The notes below the pieces were generated by a model. It searched no databases. It saw only the letters and a list, made by a program, of their open reading frames with translations, and had not been told where the DNA came from. 64,000 nt of DNA from Seriola aureovittata (Eukaryota > Chordata > Actinopteri > Carangiformes > Carangidae): positions 4,251,901 through 4,315,900 of the forward strand of contig NC_079364.1 in the NCBI RefSeq assembly GCF_021018895.1, read 5' to 3'. This document shows, piece by piece, positions 1-13,000 of this stretch (position 1 is its first letter; the number at the start of each line of letters is the position of its first letter). The position numbers and the translations under genes were made by a program.

Positions 1-1587
1 AGCTGTCACAAGTCTTTGAGTAGCTTTAAATGTCGCCCTGTTGCTTGATAAGAAGTTTAAATTATGTAACTTTTTGTTACCGGACCTAAAAATAATAATA
101 ATAATAATTAAATAAAAAGATAAACTCAAGTCAAACTGCATAAAACTCTTTTCATGAAAAGCCTCTTAGAACATGTATAAACGACTGTGCCATGCAGCTA
201 TAAGCGTTCTTAAGATAATGGCTGTATTAATATTGATAAGGTACAACTAACAATTATTTTCATCAATATATTTTTATCATTTCATGATTACCTGATTAAT
301 CATTCGGTCTGTACATGTGAAACAGTCACAGTTTCCAAAGTCCAGGATGAAGAAATGCCTTTTATCCAACTAATCTCACTTATCTTAAACACAAAACAAT
401 TGAATCACTGAATTTTTTACAGAAAAATAAACTGAGAAAAAAAACAATTGATTTGCAAAATCGTTTCCAATTACTTCTCTCAATCAACTACCTGATTCAT
501 GGATTGTTTCAGCTTTAACTGTTGACCTAATTTGACAATTATAGACGTGTGAAACGCACTATGAATGCCTCTATTGACAGTGCTATTTTCACATTTTACC
601 AGAGGTCAGAGGTCAGTCGACACTGTTGACACTAATCTTAATGTTTATAAGTGTTATTTCAATACACCGTTTTGATGCTGTTGCCATGCAAAAAACACAT
701 TTGCAGCATGAACAAGCACACATCAAAGTGAAACTCGACACTTAAATCTTCTGTTTTTATAACCTCGTGTCATATTGCCATTAGAGGATCCAGGAAAAGT
801 GTCACACAATGCAAATTTCTGTCATGTCTTGCAGCCCTGCTAGCAGCTGTGTCAGTATCTGAAAACATTACAGCCCTGCCAGTGAACAAACACAATAATA
901 CTTCTCTAAAAAGAAAAAAAGAAGACATGGCAAGACAAACAACACCAACAGTTCCCTCCCTCTGTTATCTGAGCAAATGGGGAATCCATTCACACAGAGG
1001 CAAAAGCAGAGAGGAGGCAACTCATCAAACACAGACGACTGGAAATGCAAACTAGCTGCTGCGTGTGGAGCAATATCTCGGTGTGTACTCTCAACACGTG
1101 TCAGCGACAGATTATTCACACGAGACGCCGCTTGGAGAGCGAAGCTACCTAGTTTAGTGACTTCGACTGCGTTGGGGTTGATTATGAAGTCAGAAACAAT
1201 GAATTATTAAAACAAATGGCACTCCAGATGTTTCCCCTGTCTTCATGACAAACGCCATCCTCTCTCAGGCGTGCAGATGCGAGCTGAGCATAACACGAGC
1301 TTGAAAAATCTCTGTGGCCTTCCTCCCGCTAGTGTGTGTGTGTGTGTGTGTGAGAGTGAGTGTAGTTTCCATTCTCTGGAAGTACTGTCACTGTGATACA
1401 TGAGCAGCCCTTAGTCATTTGGCATTGTAAAGTTAAAGCTTTAGTATTAATAAACTGCTGGTATGAGGCTGGCAGCTACTACATATATTGTTCATGGTAA
1501 AGTTATGGTGCTGTACTTTATAGGCTCCGTTCAGGCAGGTTTAATATTCCAAGGGGAGGCGATTTGTAAAAACTTTTGTGCTGCTCT
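1..1587. other. Non-coding, simple repeats only
   Basis: AT-rich unique-looking sequence with an (AAT)n tract at 91-109 and a (TG)n tract at 1332-1351. Short open frames near 850-1210 overlap on both strands and resemble no known protein. Nothing else recognised. Confidence 0.6.
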
Positions 1588-1850
1588 AGTGCTGAAATAA
1601 TTAGCTGATTAATTAATCAGTTGACAGAAATCAATGATGCTCAACTGAGCAAAAATGCCAACAAAATTTGTAGGTTCCAGCTTCTCAAACATCAGGATTT
1701 GCTGCTTTTGTCTGCTTTGTTTTATTTGATTTCACTTTACAAAGTTTTCTAACTCTTCGTCTTGTTTCTTTTAACTTTCCCCCTGGAGATGATATCATTG
1801 ATATCACTGGAAATGAACTAACTTTGGGCTGTTTTTTGGATTAAAAAAAA
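1588..1850 (+). repeat. Old teleost interspersed repeat (class uncertain)
   Basis: Starts with an AT-rich run of 'gattaat' type words, then a segment on the pattern aaaatgcca…ggttccagcttctcaaa…gatttgctgctttt, then an oxidised tail ending in ttgggctgttttttgga. That order of short blocks is familiar from a very common dispersed repeat in fish genomes. The copy is diverged, and no terminal repeats were seen. Assignment is from memory, without alignment. Confidence 0.5.
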
Positions 1851-4800
1851 AGTGAGCATCAACATGTGCTCCATGTAGTATGAGGATGACCCGTTTTCAC
1901 TCCTGAGTCTTGACTGGAGAAGCTTTCTGAGCGCTCGTTTGTGAGATGTTTTTATTGACTCTCAACCATGGCTGCACGGTAAACCCATTGTTCAAGGCCA
2001 CATTTGAACTATGTAAACTTCTTTTTTCTTGTAACGCTAACATTTGGGTTCTTTCCCTTCGTGCTTGTTTATTAACCGTTCTTCTATCCTTCCATTTTAT
2101 GGCGGTTGTTTGTAACCTTGTGTTTACTGTCACAATGCTATGAATTTTGGGTAGAACTCAGGCAAAAGTATGCAGAAACGCAGACTTAAGGGAAGTGTGC
2201 AGGATGGGCTCAAAATGTCTGCAGAGAGCCCTCATGCAGTTGATGGTTTTATAGTGGGACAGCTCTAAACCCTCATGGACTCAGACCTCAAAGTCTGAGT
2301 CTGTGAGGGTGGACATTCGGAGTGGGCCCAAAAGTCCCCCTTTTGAAAAATCTTTGATATTTAGAGCCACCAGGCGGCAACCAGGGTGAAATGCGAGGAC
2401 AATGCCTTGTTCGGTGGAAAATATTCTCAACACCAAATGGTATTTTTCAAGGAGCTGAGATATAAGCAATCGAGATTAATTAGGGCCTATGATGCTCATT
2501 TGGGTAGGAAGAATCCAGAGCTCTTGGAGGAATCTCCTTTAAAATGTAAAAAATGTTGACAGCAGGACCCACTCGAGACCTTCATCTAAGAATATAAATT
2601 CCTTAGATAATATTTCTGCTTGTTTGTTGGAAGGGCTTTGCAGTGCGCAGTGCAACCCAAGAATCTGAATAATGCTATAGAATAAAACAACATTTCTACT
2701 CGTAAAATCGCACAAAAATCTCATTCAGTCTCATGATACACCAGAAATTTTGCTGCTCACGTTTTTCAGTAGCAAGTCAAAACAACGAAGCACATACACC
2801 TCTTTTACATATTCATTCTTTTTGGTGTGGAGGCTGCATGAGAAGCAAACAGCGAGCGATATTCATTTAGCAACAGGGCTGAAAAAGCCTCCATTGTTTC
2901 CATCTCAAAGCCCCTCTCACTTCTCCGCTCTCTGTCATGCCTCAGAGACAAAACTGTAAGACATGAAAAGGTTGCAGTCAAGAAGAGCAGCAGCATCTCC
3001 AACTGTGTTTTGCTATCCCTCTTCCTCCTCCAACCCCCCCGACTAAAACAAAAATGACGGCTTGCTGTGTGATGCAGTCAACACTCCCATTTCTTATTTT
3101 TAAATCCAGCATCCTTTGATCCTTCACCGGAGCTTTGCGTTTTGCTCCTTCGGAGTGCTGAAGTTTTAAACACTGTTGAAGGTACAGTACAGAATCCATG
3201 CCATCATGAACAACAAAACTATGCTGGTGCTGACCAGCCGATAAAGTCTCAGACCTTCTTTCACTTACCACTTAATGGGCAACAAGACCCTGTGCTCCTG
3301 TGTTGCAGAGAGCACTCAGTGACAAAACACACCATGCTGTGAGATTGCAGTGATCCTACGCTTTCAAAGTTATTGTGCCAAAATGTATCATCCATCCAAC
3401 TTCCATTAAAGTCACACCAATCATGTCTGAGTTACAAATTTGGAGCCCCATTGTCAGACCAAGTTTCTGTGTGTATCTGAAATGCTTTTCTTGTTGTTTG
3501 TTTGTTTGTATCAAGTAAAATTAAACCGACAGTATGATTCAGTTTTCATTATTTCAAAGATGTCGTGTCCGACAGTGAAAGCAAATGTTTTACTGATGTT
3601 TTCTCAAACAAATGAATAGAGTTCGGCTCAAAGAGAATATGTTGAATGCATATGAATGAGTTCAATGGAGTCAGGATAAAACCAATTTCTTTCTTGGAAA
3701 TGAAGAATGCTTCTCAGCTGACTGGTGACCTCAGAAGACACTGAAGTCTCTGAGATATACAGATGCACGTCTGTATTCATATTTAGCCACACAGAACTGG
3801 ACAGTTTTTTTCTAGCTCCAACAACTCAAACACAGTGATACGTCCTTGTCTTTAGCATCGTGTCAAGTTCAGTTTATATTTATATGCAATTAATTTTAGT
3901 AGCTTGCGAAAAACCAGGTGAGTCAGGTTTAATAGGCTACGGTTGTTTTTTTTTTTTCAGAGTATCAGATACATTTACTTTGATATAATGATAAAATATG
4001 TAGGTCTTGGGTCAGACTCGGTATTGGCAATATCAAAAGGATTTGAACCTGGACCAGGGTCAACAAAAACTTGATAAGGACAACCTAATGAGTGATAATG
4101 ACCTCCAGCACTGCGGCCCAGCAGTGTACTATGTTTGAACCTAGTCTTGTTTTTAAAAGACCTCATAAAAAGGTGGACCTGAACTTCATGGCAAAGTATT
4201 GCCTCCTAGAAAACTCTACACCTCACACGTACTGGCAGGTATAATTGAAAGCAATAAAGCCACCACAACACAAAAATCAAGCCATGTTTCTCTCCACAAC
4301 TGATCTCCGACTGGTTCACACTATTGATTGTTCCTCTCTGTGACATCATTTTATATTCCATGGGACCTTTAATGCCAATTTTTCAAGCCCATGGGATGTG
4401 TGCACGTTTGATAATCAAGATTAGGGTAGATGGAAAGATGAAAATACAAAACACTCAACATTCAATTTCAAAACAAAGTGGTTCCTCCAATAGAGCTTCT
4501 TCTAAACTTTTGTCATCATCCTAATCCCCAGTCTAGATCTGTCTGGATATGAATCAACATCCATTGGTCCATTGAATTGTTTCTATCAGAATGATATCAT
4601 GGGTTGATTTCAACATAGTTATCACATTCATTTGATGGCAAAAATCACTTAACTATCACTGGTTTTATGGGACTAATAATATTAACAAAAAAATCATGAC
4701 ATTTTCCAACTAAATTTGCATTTTTGCCCCGAAAGCCGCAGGGAAGCAGCTGAAGAATGGCAAAGATGGCAAGAGCTTCAGTGCATCCAACACTTTGGTC

Positions 4801-4867
4801 CAGATAACCACTGGTTAGCTTCCCATTAAACATTAATCAGAATATTCAACGTCTCCAGAGGATGGCT
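1851..4867. other. Non-coding, nothing recognised
   Basis: About 3 kb without a supportable gene. Open frames here are under 100 codons and resemble no known protein. A poly-T run lies near 3945-3957. The segment around 4030-4060 has a minus-strand word like a tRNA B box but no A box. Confidence 0.55.
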
Positions 4868-4925
4868 CAATCTTTTTGAGGATCCCACTGACCTTTCCTC
4901 CAGCACCACCATTAGGTCAAAATTT
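4868..4925 (+). repeat. Fragment of the 'aggtcaaaattt' teleost repeat
   Basis: The short order gaggatcccactgacctttc, ctccagcaccaccattaggtcaaaattt matches the core of a larger repeat seen in this window at 25295-25745 (opposite strand) and 59128-59895. Only about 58 bp is left here. Confidence 0.4.
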
Positions 4926-4992
4926 ACATTTCTACACACAAAATCTAAAAGAAATCCAAAAAAAAATCTATAATGTAGATTGCCATAACATT

Positions 4993-5065
4993 TGGACTGG
5001 AGCCAATCCCAGCTGAGAGGGAGGATGAACCCTGGACCGTTTGCCAGTCTATCACAGGGCTGACA
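4993..5065 (+). repeat. Fragment of a common fish repeat (ctggagccaatcccagct type)
   Basis: Contains in order ctggagccaatcccagctga, accctggacc, and gccagtctatcacagggc. This block order belongs to an abundant teleost dispersed repeat. No ends are visible. It is followed by a poly-A-rich tract at 5084-5116. Confidence 0.45.
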
Positions 5066-5083
5066 GTTTGCTATGTTATGTTG

Positions 5084-6514
5084 TTAAAAAAAAAAAAGAA
5101 AAAAAAAGAGAAAAGATGCTCTCAAACATTGATACTTGCCTCAGAAATCTGGTATCAGTCAGTCATTAATGGCATTAACAGGTCACATTCATGCTTCCCA
5201 GAGGCTGAACAAGTCTGACACTTTAACCCTCCGATTGAGATAAAGATCAAGACAACTGGGCCCACTGGGACTTTTATTCTTGTTTATCTTTAGGGCAATA
5301 GTTTCCCAAGTTTTGTTTAATGGCATCCCATCCATTTTAAACAACACTCACCAACAAACACATACATATGCACACACACCCCTCTAAGCCAAGAATGACA
5401 CTGTAAATATCAGGGGCACTAAGGTGCATAAAAAGAAGCTGCATTAGTCTGACAACCAGTATATGCTAGCTAATGTCTCACAAAACCCACACCTGTCAAC
5501 CTCGCTGTAATGGAAACAGGGAGAAGTGCAAGTGGCGAGCCCCTCCCACCTGTTTGAAATCGGTTTCCTGAGACCCGGCAGTGGTGAAACTCTCTCAGCC
5601 CCCCAACAGGCATGTGAAGGTTCATTTGCACTTTAAACTCAGCCAGATTGGTCTGGCAAGGTGTTCACATGGCAAAAGCGATATGCTCAGTGTTTGCTCC
5701 AACATGTTACAGGCTTCAGCTTAAGTTTAAAGGTTGTCAGTGACACCTTTTGCCTTGAAGCTGCCACTGCTGCATCTTGCGGTACGCTAAATTACCAGTA
5801 CCGTGCAGCCGTGATGGTGTCAGTGTTGTCCTGGTAACCAGCTTGTAGGTGTTCACAGTTAATCCATGAAGGACCGTGACCACATTTTGGGAGATGAGCT
5901 CAGTGCTACTAAATCCCAACATACGTTCACTCTGTACCTTTACGAGAGATCACAGGTAAAGGTATATTATCAAGAATTTTGATTTGTGTTTATGCTTTTA
6001 CAGAACATCAAATATAGATTGTACAGCTTTGTCAACAAAGACTTATATATAAATATGCAATAATGCGTAATATGCATAAATATTGATTAGATATCATTCT
6101 GTTTTAGTAAAGAATATTCCCTGTTACTCTATTGTCCTACTTCTAAATGATAAGTATTTGCTTAAATTATTTTTATCTCAACCAAAGTGTATCTTACGGG
6201 TCTGACAGTTGCAAAAAAGCTGCTCACTGTTGCCTGGAGTTCTTCTGTTATCTCAAAGACAGTGTTTACTTTCATGGTAGGATATTATTTATTTAGAAGA
6301 AAGAGCAGTCAGGAAAAATGGAGAGAAAGTAGAAAAGTTCAAGTTTGCTGTGAAGTGGGGGGAAATTCAAAGATTTTGTTAACTACATCCCATTTATGCA
6401 ATGTGTAATATATAATGTATGTGTATCCGTATGGATTTATAAGTATGGTACATGCATGTGCATGTCCTGCAACAGATGCTCTGGCTCCCACAGTCATGGA
6501 GACAGACTAAATCC
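5084..6514. other. Non-coding with poly-A-rich tract
   Basis: An A-rich tract interrupted by G at 5084-5116, then ordinary AT-rich sequence. The short open frame near 5737-5922 (minus) resembles no known protein. Nothing else recognised. Confidence 0.5.
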
Positions 6515-6800
6515 ACAGCAGAACTGTGGCAGGTTCTCCAGGGTGACTGGAACAACATACATGCCAAGTGAAGCCATGAAAAACTGTGTGCAGGTGTACT
6601 GAGGAGAACTGGAGTCATTTAAAGGCAAAAGGTGTTCACATCAAATACTGATTTTATTTAGTTTTTTTTGCTCTTTTTTATTTACTGCACTTTGTGTAAA
6701 ATTAACTGATAAATAAAAACGATACATGCCATTATTTGTGAAAGAATCCCCACTTTACTTTATTTAGGGGCCTGTAATAATTTACTGCACAGAACATGAT
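6515..6800 (+). mobile_element. Degenerate Tc1-like DNA transposon end
   Basis: Holds, in order, aactgtgtgcaggtgtac, aaaggcaaaaggtgttcaca, tcaaatactgattttattta, gataaataaaaac, and a terminal stretch like tgcctaaaacttttgcacag in degraded form (about 6765-6792). This matches the 3' portion of a widespread fish Tc1-type element whose terminus reads acagtactgtgcaaaagt. The left part (6480-6600) may be remnants of the preceding transposase region. No intact coding frame. Confidence 0.45.
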
Positions 6801-9150
6801 GTGCATTTTAAACGCTGATTTATGTTTCTTTATGGTTGGATTTATGGGTAAACTTATTAACAGCAAACTCGAATGGCTAGCTGGATGCTAGAAAGCTAAT
6901 GACTTTTTGTTGGTAATAAAGTTTTGGCTGCTGATCTAGAAGGCATCTCCTACATCATGCCCAAGTGGTACAAAAACAAATTCCAATTCTAATCTATGAT
7001 AGGTTATAAAGCCACCAGAGTGAAATTGAATGCAATTACAGTGCGACTGTGATACCATCAAAACTAAGACAATGGCTGCAGGCAGAACAAAGCTGGGCTA
7101 ATTATATCAGGCTTCTCATGGAGATAGGAAGGTGCTGAAGGCTAGTTCTTGCACCTTCCACGAACAGTTTGAGGCAACGATAAATAGACAGAGTTTAATT
7201 GCTCCGCGCTGAGGTTACTGTGCCAGTCTCCAGTCATGCAGCCCAGAATTTAAAGATGAGCATGTTGTATTGCAGATGTACTTTCTCTGTGTGTGATGAT
7301 GAGCCGGGCTTTAGAGGGAGCTTTGAGTGTACGACAATGCACCATTGCAACTGTTTTCCAGACGGTCATTTTAAAACTTGTATTGTTCATAAGAGAAAAA
7401 AAATATGAAGGCGCTGCAAAATATAAACACAACAGCACAGTTTGCTGCTGTGGAACTCGTAAAGAAAAAAAAAAAGAGTGAATCGTTAAAGGAGCCAGCA
7501 GTGCAACCTCCTGTGCAGTGAACTCCGTAGGGAGCTGCAATATGTGCTGTTATTATTAAAGCTGGAACTATTTACTGTGTATGTGTTTATGTATGTGTAT
7601 AGGATAAGCTGGATGAGTCAGACTTGCAGTTTCTACGACCACGTGTTACAGTGATTAGAGCAATCTCCAGAGCCACGTCACCGGCACGGCTGAAAATAAT
7701 AATTTAAATTCTGAAAATTTCAAATTTAGCACAACCTAATAAAACAGCTCTGCAGGAGCATAATAAAGCCCCCATGTGTGTATATAGGAACTGATAATTC
7801 CTCACTCCTAGTGGCGGAATCAAATTAGATATTTGGGACACTGATGAGTGGGCTGAAAGCAAAACACGGCACCGGCACTCATTTTTCTACAAAAAAAAAA
7901 AAAAAAAAAGGCACAAATCATACAGGAATTCAACCCCTCGTGGCTTTACACAACCTCATCAGATGATTAGAGAGGGAAAGTTGGCCTCAGTTTGGGTCCA
8001 AAACCACACAATGCAGCTTCATCGCAGTGCTTCAATGCCAGAAATTGATCCTTTACAGTAAACCCTTGCTATTGATCCTGGGACCATGGACACTGTGATG
8101 CTCTGGACCAATTATATGGATTTTTTGGTCTGGGTGTGCCAGATGAGATCATGTTTCCCACAGCCAACTGAAGGCACTTGTGTCTGGCCCTTGTTCCTGT
8201 GCACTGCCTTTAATTTGAAAGCAGGGGGGCAATAGAGACACGTCTGTCCCTTTAAAAGATATCGCCCTCATGTACAATGAATAATTCAGATGGAATAATT
8301 CCACCGAGGTTCCTTTGAGGTGGGACCAGTGTCTCGCCTCCTCCAGCAGTGGGACGGCCAGGAAGCTCATACATAAAAGATGAAAGGTTTGATAGCCTCC
8401 ATTGGATTCAGCGGCTGGGATTGTGCGCTGAAGACTTTAGAGTTGTAGCCTGGCTTAGCTGCTCCTGAGAAGTGCCCACAGCCTCTCGGGCCTGGCTGCA
8501 TGGGGCTTTCTCTGTAATATCTGTGCCACATGCAACACCGCTCGGCTCTGCAGTCAGAAGAGAGGGGGGTGGGGGGGTTGGGGGAGTATAAATAGCAACA
8601 ACATGGAAGCGAGAGAGAATGAGACCTCACTCAAACCTCTCAGTTTCTAGCCATTTCGCTCCAAACCTGCAGGAATGGTGCAGAAACAGCCTGCAACAGA
8701 AATAGAATAACTAAAAGGTCATATTTTGCTGCTGCTTTATTTTTGGTTTATCAAGAATTCAAAAATGTGTCATCACCTATTTCTCCTTCTTCAAACCATG
8801 TACTGTCTAATTTCTCTGCAGCATCTGCAATTGTGAGCTAAATCCAGCTCTCTAATTTTGCTTTTTTTCCCCATTTTGTTACATGCAGCTTAGTCTCATC
8901 TTCACCGTGAGAGAACAGACAGATCTGTTCGAGTGGAGCCAAACCTTCCGCCTGCCCAATAGCCTGACACAAACATGATAACATTTCACTGGAGCACATC
9001 AAAGATTGGCATATTTTGACTTTCCTAAATTAGGAGTAACATGCACAGAGCTGATATGCTGAGAAGAAAAGGAAACCTGTGGTGGGACGTGGATTTTTTC
9101 GGCCCGTCTTGTTAACCTTCTAACATCTTCGGTTACCCCAAGGGCAAATA
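6801..9150. other. Non-coding; poly-A tract, no gene
   Basis: AT-rich sequence with a 19-base poly-A run at 7891-7909. The stretch 8040-8640 is less AT-rich and ends in the G-tract/TATA motif listed separately. No protein similarity was recognised. Confidence 0.5.
8564..8595 (+). promoter_or_regulatory. G-rich tract followed by TATAAATAG
   Basis: Three G-runs of 6, 7 and 5+ bases separated by 1-2 bases (8564-8584) are followed immediately by a consensus TATA box (TATAAATAG, 8587-8595). The arrangement resembles a GC-box/TATA core promoter on the plus strand, antisense to nell1. No gene starts downstream in the readable frames, so this may be chance. Confidence 0.25.
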
Positions 9151-9194
9151 TGCAATACTAAAAAGCCCAAACGTTTGGTCTTTTTAGTATTGCA
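9151..9194. repeat. 44-bp near-perfect palindrome
   Basis: The arm tgcaatactaaaaag (9151-9165) is the exact reverse complement of 9180-9194. The centre ccaaacgtttgg (9167-9178) is itself a perfect palindrome. The only mismatch is c9166 against t9179. This gives 21 of 22 possible pairs with no loop. Flanking bases do not extend the pairing. Confidence 0.9.
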
Positions 9195-9769
9195 CAAGAG
9201 GCCAACCATTTTGGTTCAAGGCATTCATCTTTTGATTAAGTGTCAAGAAACTATCTGTAAAGAGACAGATATAACTAGCCATCTATTCAGTCATGAACTC
9301 ATTCACCACTGCAGAGTCAATGGATTAAATCCCCGTTGGTACCAATTGGGCAACTGAGTGTTCATATTGATTTATACATAGTAGCTGTGGGTTGACAAGG
9401 AGACCTGTCAGCGGAAGACTTGATGGAGGTTAAAAGACCACTTAATCTGTGGTAGTGAAATGGAACTGCGAGTCACATAGTGGCATAGAAGCTGCAAACA
9501 AATCATTAAGAGCTGCAACGCACATCACTCCAGTATCTGTAACAGTCTGTGTGTTAATCATTTAGTTTTCGGGTTTGATATTTCTGACAGAACAGCATAA
9601 TCAACTTCAACAATGTTTAGTGACTAATTAAGTGTTAGGTGGCGGATCTTTTCATAGATCAGTTTCTGTGGATGAATAGGACACAGGAGAGCGGTGATCC
9701 ATTCCCATGCGAAAGTAGCAGTTTGTATTGTTTCTATTATCCGTGGCCGTTCGACCGAGTAAACCACGT
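9195..9769. other. Non-coding, nothing recognised
   Basis: Ordinary AT-rich sequence between the palindrome and the repeat cluster at 9.8 kb. The 60-codon frame at 9175-9357 begins inside the palindrome and resembles no known protein. Confidence 0.5.
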
Positions 9770-9935
9770 TGTTATTATTGTAACCACGACAACAAAGATT
9801 GCGTAATGTTAAGGAAGTACTTATTTTAACCCAAATCGTAATCTTTTCCTAAACCTAACCAACTAGTTTTTGTGCCTAAACCTGACGAAGCCATGACCGT
9901 CATTATGGTAACCATGGCAACGAAAGTAAGTACGC
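9770..9935 (-). repeat. 'ggttaggtttaggaaa' teleost repeat, copy 1
   Basis: Read on the minus strand it contains gttaggtttaggaaaagatt and a following ttgggttaaaataagta. The same block order is present on the plus strand at 50985-51190 and 56140-56395, so this is a dispersed family with three copies in the window. It is non-coding; the class is uncertain. The TTAGG-like words are not telomeric arrays. Confidence 0.55.
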
Positions 9936-9951
9936 TGCCCTCGGTACAGTC

Positions 9952-10083
9952 TGTGTATTTATTTATAGGTTGGAGGACTGGTTGAAAGAGACAGGAGACA
10001 TGTGGAGACAGAGGGCTATGACATGCAACCATGGACGCTGCAGTTAGGTGGTATGCACTTTAACCACTAGGCTACCAGGGTTC
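9952..10083 (-). mobile_element. tRNA-derived SINE, copy 1
   Basis: On the minus strand it begins ccctggTAGCCTAGTGGttaa; the capital letters are a perfect Pol III A box (plus-strand 10064-10074). About 40 bases on is a degenerate B box (ggttgcatgtc), then gcatgtcat, ctctgtctccacatgtctcc and a tail cctataaataaata. This order is that of a common fish SINE with a tRNA-like head and a pyrimidine-rich body. It directly abuts the 9770-9935 repeat. The B box is mutated, so the copy is probably inactive. Confidence 0.6.
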
Positions 10084-13000
10084 TATGTTCTAAGTTCTAC
10101 CTCACAGCTACATAACGAATGGATCCTTGAGGCAAGGCTGAGATAGAAGTATAGGCAAATCTAGCTGACAGATACACAGGCGGCCAGCGGAGACAAAGGC
10201 TATTTTTCCTTTCATCAATCAGTAACCTGTTGTTTAAGTGTTGACATGTAGAATTTACCAGCCAATTAGCGTCAATTTAATATATTAAATGATGAAATAT
10301 CTCTGTAACACAAGGAAGTCAGGCACGCAGAGCTGCCCCCCCACACACACACCCCCCACACACACAGCATCTGGTGAGGTATCAGATCAGAGTTGTAACT
10401 ACACACTCCCTGATGGATGCAAGATGACAAAGAAGAAAACTTGCACCATTACAGATAATTAGGAGCCCTTCTATTCGCTGTATTCAGAGACAGTAATCAC
10501 TGTAATCAGCAGTAATCGTCCTGCACTGCCTCAATTCAGGCTTAAAAACTTGAGGGAATCATTTTTCCCCCATCTGCAATTAGAGACCATCATGTGAACA
10601 CATCTGTAGTGGATACACTTTTATTGTTAAAGGGAATTTTTTTTATCTGCGTGTCTCATCTGTTCGTCCTCTGGTCAAAAAGGCATCAACACAGTTCTAC
10701 CTTCCCCCTGTGCTGTCATGTGATTTAAGATTTGGTGTACTCACTTTAACTTAACTTGCTTCATCTATTTATATTTCATGTTGGGATTTCCTACTGTACC
10801 ATTCCCATATTGCCTTTTGACAACTGCAGAGAAAGAAGTGGTAAAAAAAAATTAAAAATACCTGTTGCATTCACTTCTGGGTTTTATGAGCAAGTGCAGA
10901 GAGAGATAGAAATCTCTCTGTTAGCTCCCTGAGAAAAAGTGAAAATTGCCTCTTACTCAAAACCCAACCTGGTTTTCGGGTCTATTTTCTGATCCCAGGA
11001 GTCCTGGATTTCATTGTCAGTGTTTCCTTCTTCTCCGACTTCTTCCTTCCTGTATGATTGGTGCACAAAAAAACCTGATGTTTACTGGTTTAGATAAAAT
11101 CTTTAGCTGAAACATTTTCCACTATTAGGCTTTATTGTAGCTACACTGCAAATGTAATAAACTGTATTATTCAAGTGTTAAAATGTTTATGAAGGATTTT
11201 CTTTTACAATGGGCAAAGCACTGGTAAACATGCTGGTGATATCCTATATTTTTTCTTACTGTCAACAAAGCCCATGAAACCAGCAATGAACTGCTGCCAT
11301 TAAAAGGTACTGTGTGTGTGTGTGTGAGTGTGTGTGTGTGTGACCAAAGCATAGAGCTACATTATTATCCAAAAACTATTAAAAACCCAATAATGACCCA
11401 CACCATTGCACTGGGTGACACGTTCCTTCATTACCACCAACAAGGCCACTGTGGTTTATTCTGACTCAGTCTCGTATCTACAGCTGGAAATAGTCCACGA
11501 AAACACAGCACTTCCTCCCTGCTTGCTAAAATCCTACCACATTGCTGCTCTTGGTCTTTTTTAATGGGTTTTTTTTTTTACGATAAGATATGAAAAATAG
11601 CATGCCTTATCCTTTACCCTGTAAGTATAACAAAAAAGTAAATAATTTCCATTGTAAATTACTCCAAGGTGAGCTCAGTCCCTCATTCATTAGTAGTCAG
11701 TATGCCCATTTCCTCTTAAGCACACACTGTTACGTTTCCACTTTAACATATAAAACATTCTTCAGTTTGTGTTTGTTCGATCAATGCTGCTGCAGCTTTG
11801 GCATGTTGGTGGTAATTGAAATGTAGTTTTCGCATCATTTTGTCCACCTCCTGTAGTCCGGGTCAGGGATTTGGAGGGCAGAGTGGTAAGGCAGCAGCTG
11901 GTTACCGTCTGTTTTCTGCTGTTAATAAAGTGCTGGCTGCAACTGTAGGCCTCTTTGAGAGACATTCAGTTTTTCAATTGGGAGCAACTGCAGAAATTGA
12001 GCGATTTTCAGAGTCGCCAGTTTTGCTCTTCATAAAACACCTATTTCAGCTTTCGCAAAACATATTTTTCCCAACAAGTAGTGTTCCACAATGGCCTGAC
12101 AGAAGATGCAGCTGCAGCTGTTTGTGAACTGATCCAGAAAATATGGTGGAAAGGAGACCTTTGTGATCACCTCTGTTATTACTGCTCGGCTGTGTGTGTG
12201 GCATGGTGGAAAATCTGGGTTCCCGTCTTAAATTTTAAAATCTATAGTGTAACTGTACAATTACAATTACAGAGGAGAATAAAACCAAAGGTGTTCTGAA
12301 CTCAAAAATGACTTCCTTCATATTCATCTAGGTCATCCTTTCAGAGATACAAGTCTTGTGGACTAATGATTCAGAAGACAGGTTTTAAGACTTTGAGACT
12401 GATGCCACAGCTGGAATATTTATGTTGCCTTATAAATGGGATTATAGTTGCCAACATTATATCTGCCCAGAAGACAGACAGTCCATGGAACCAGAGCCAG
12501 GTTTAACAAACTGCATTTTGATTGTCCCAGTAAGGCAAGCTTTAGCATAAGTGCCAATTTGCCAGAGAAAGCATCATTTCTAAAAAAGGTTAGATTGAGT
12601 TTTGAGTAGTTCAGTAAATCCTGTATAACAGATGAGTCCCTTTATTTAATTTGGTGTCACTCGCAAATTGCTCCTCTTACTTTTAGACGATCAGTCTTAC
12701 AAATCAGTGGTAGGCTTTTCTTGTGAAGCAGGATTTGCAGACTAATTCACAGAGGGTAGCAACCATCTGCTGCCTCTGTTCTCTACAAACTTTTTTCTCT
12801 TTTTTCACTTCATGGATGAGTTTTACATTTTGTGAGGGAGGAACGCTGAAAGAGCTCGTTGCAGTTCGGACAAACCTCGAACGTCTGACACATTATCAAC
12901 GTACAGTAAGCAATACTCTTTTTTCCTCCTTTTTTTTTTTTTTTTTACAGTGATAACACTGGTCGTTGCATCATGACAGGCTAAAACACACTGCAGGTAT

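Noticed and set aside
4010..4090. Minus-strand B-box-like word (ggttcaaatcc) suggesting a tRNA
   Set aside because: No A box at the right distance and no cloverleaf stems.
9840..9870. TTAGG-like words as interstitial telomere
   Set aside because: They are part of a dispersed repeat with copies at 51.0 and 56.2 kb, not tandem TTAGGG units.
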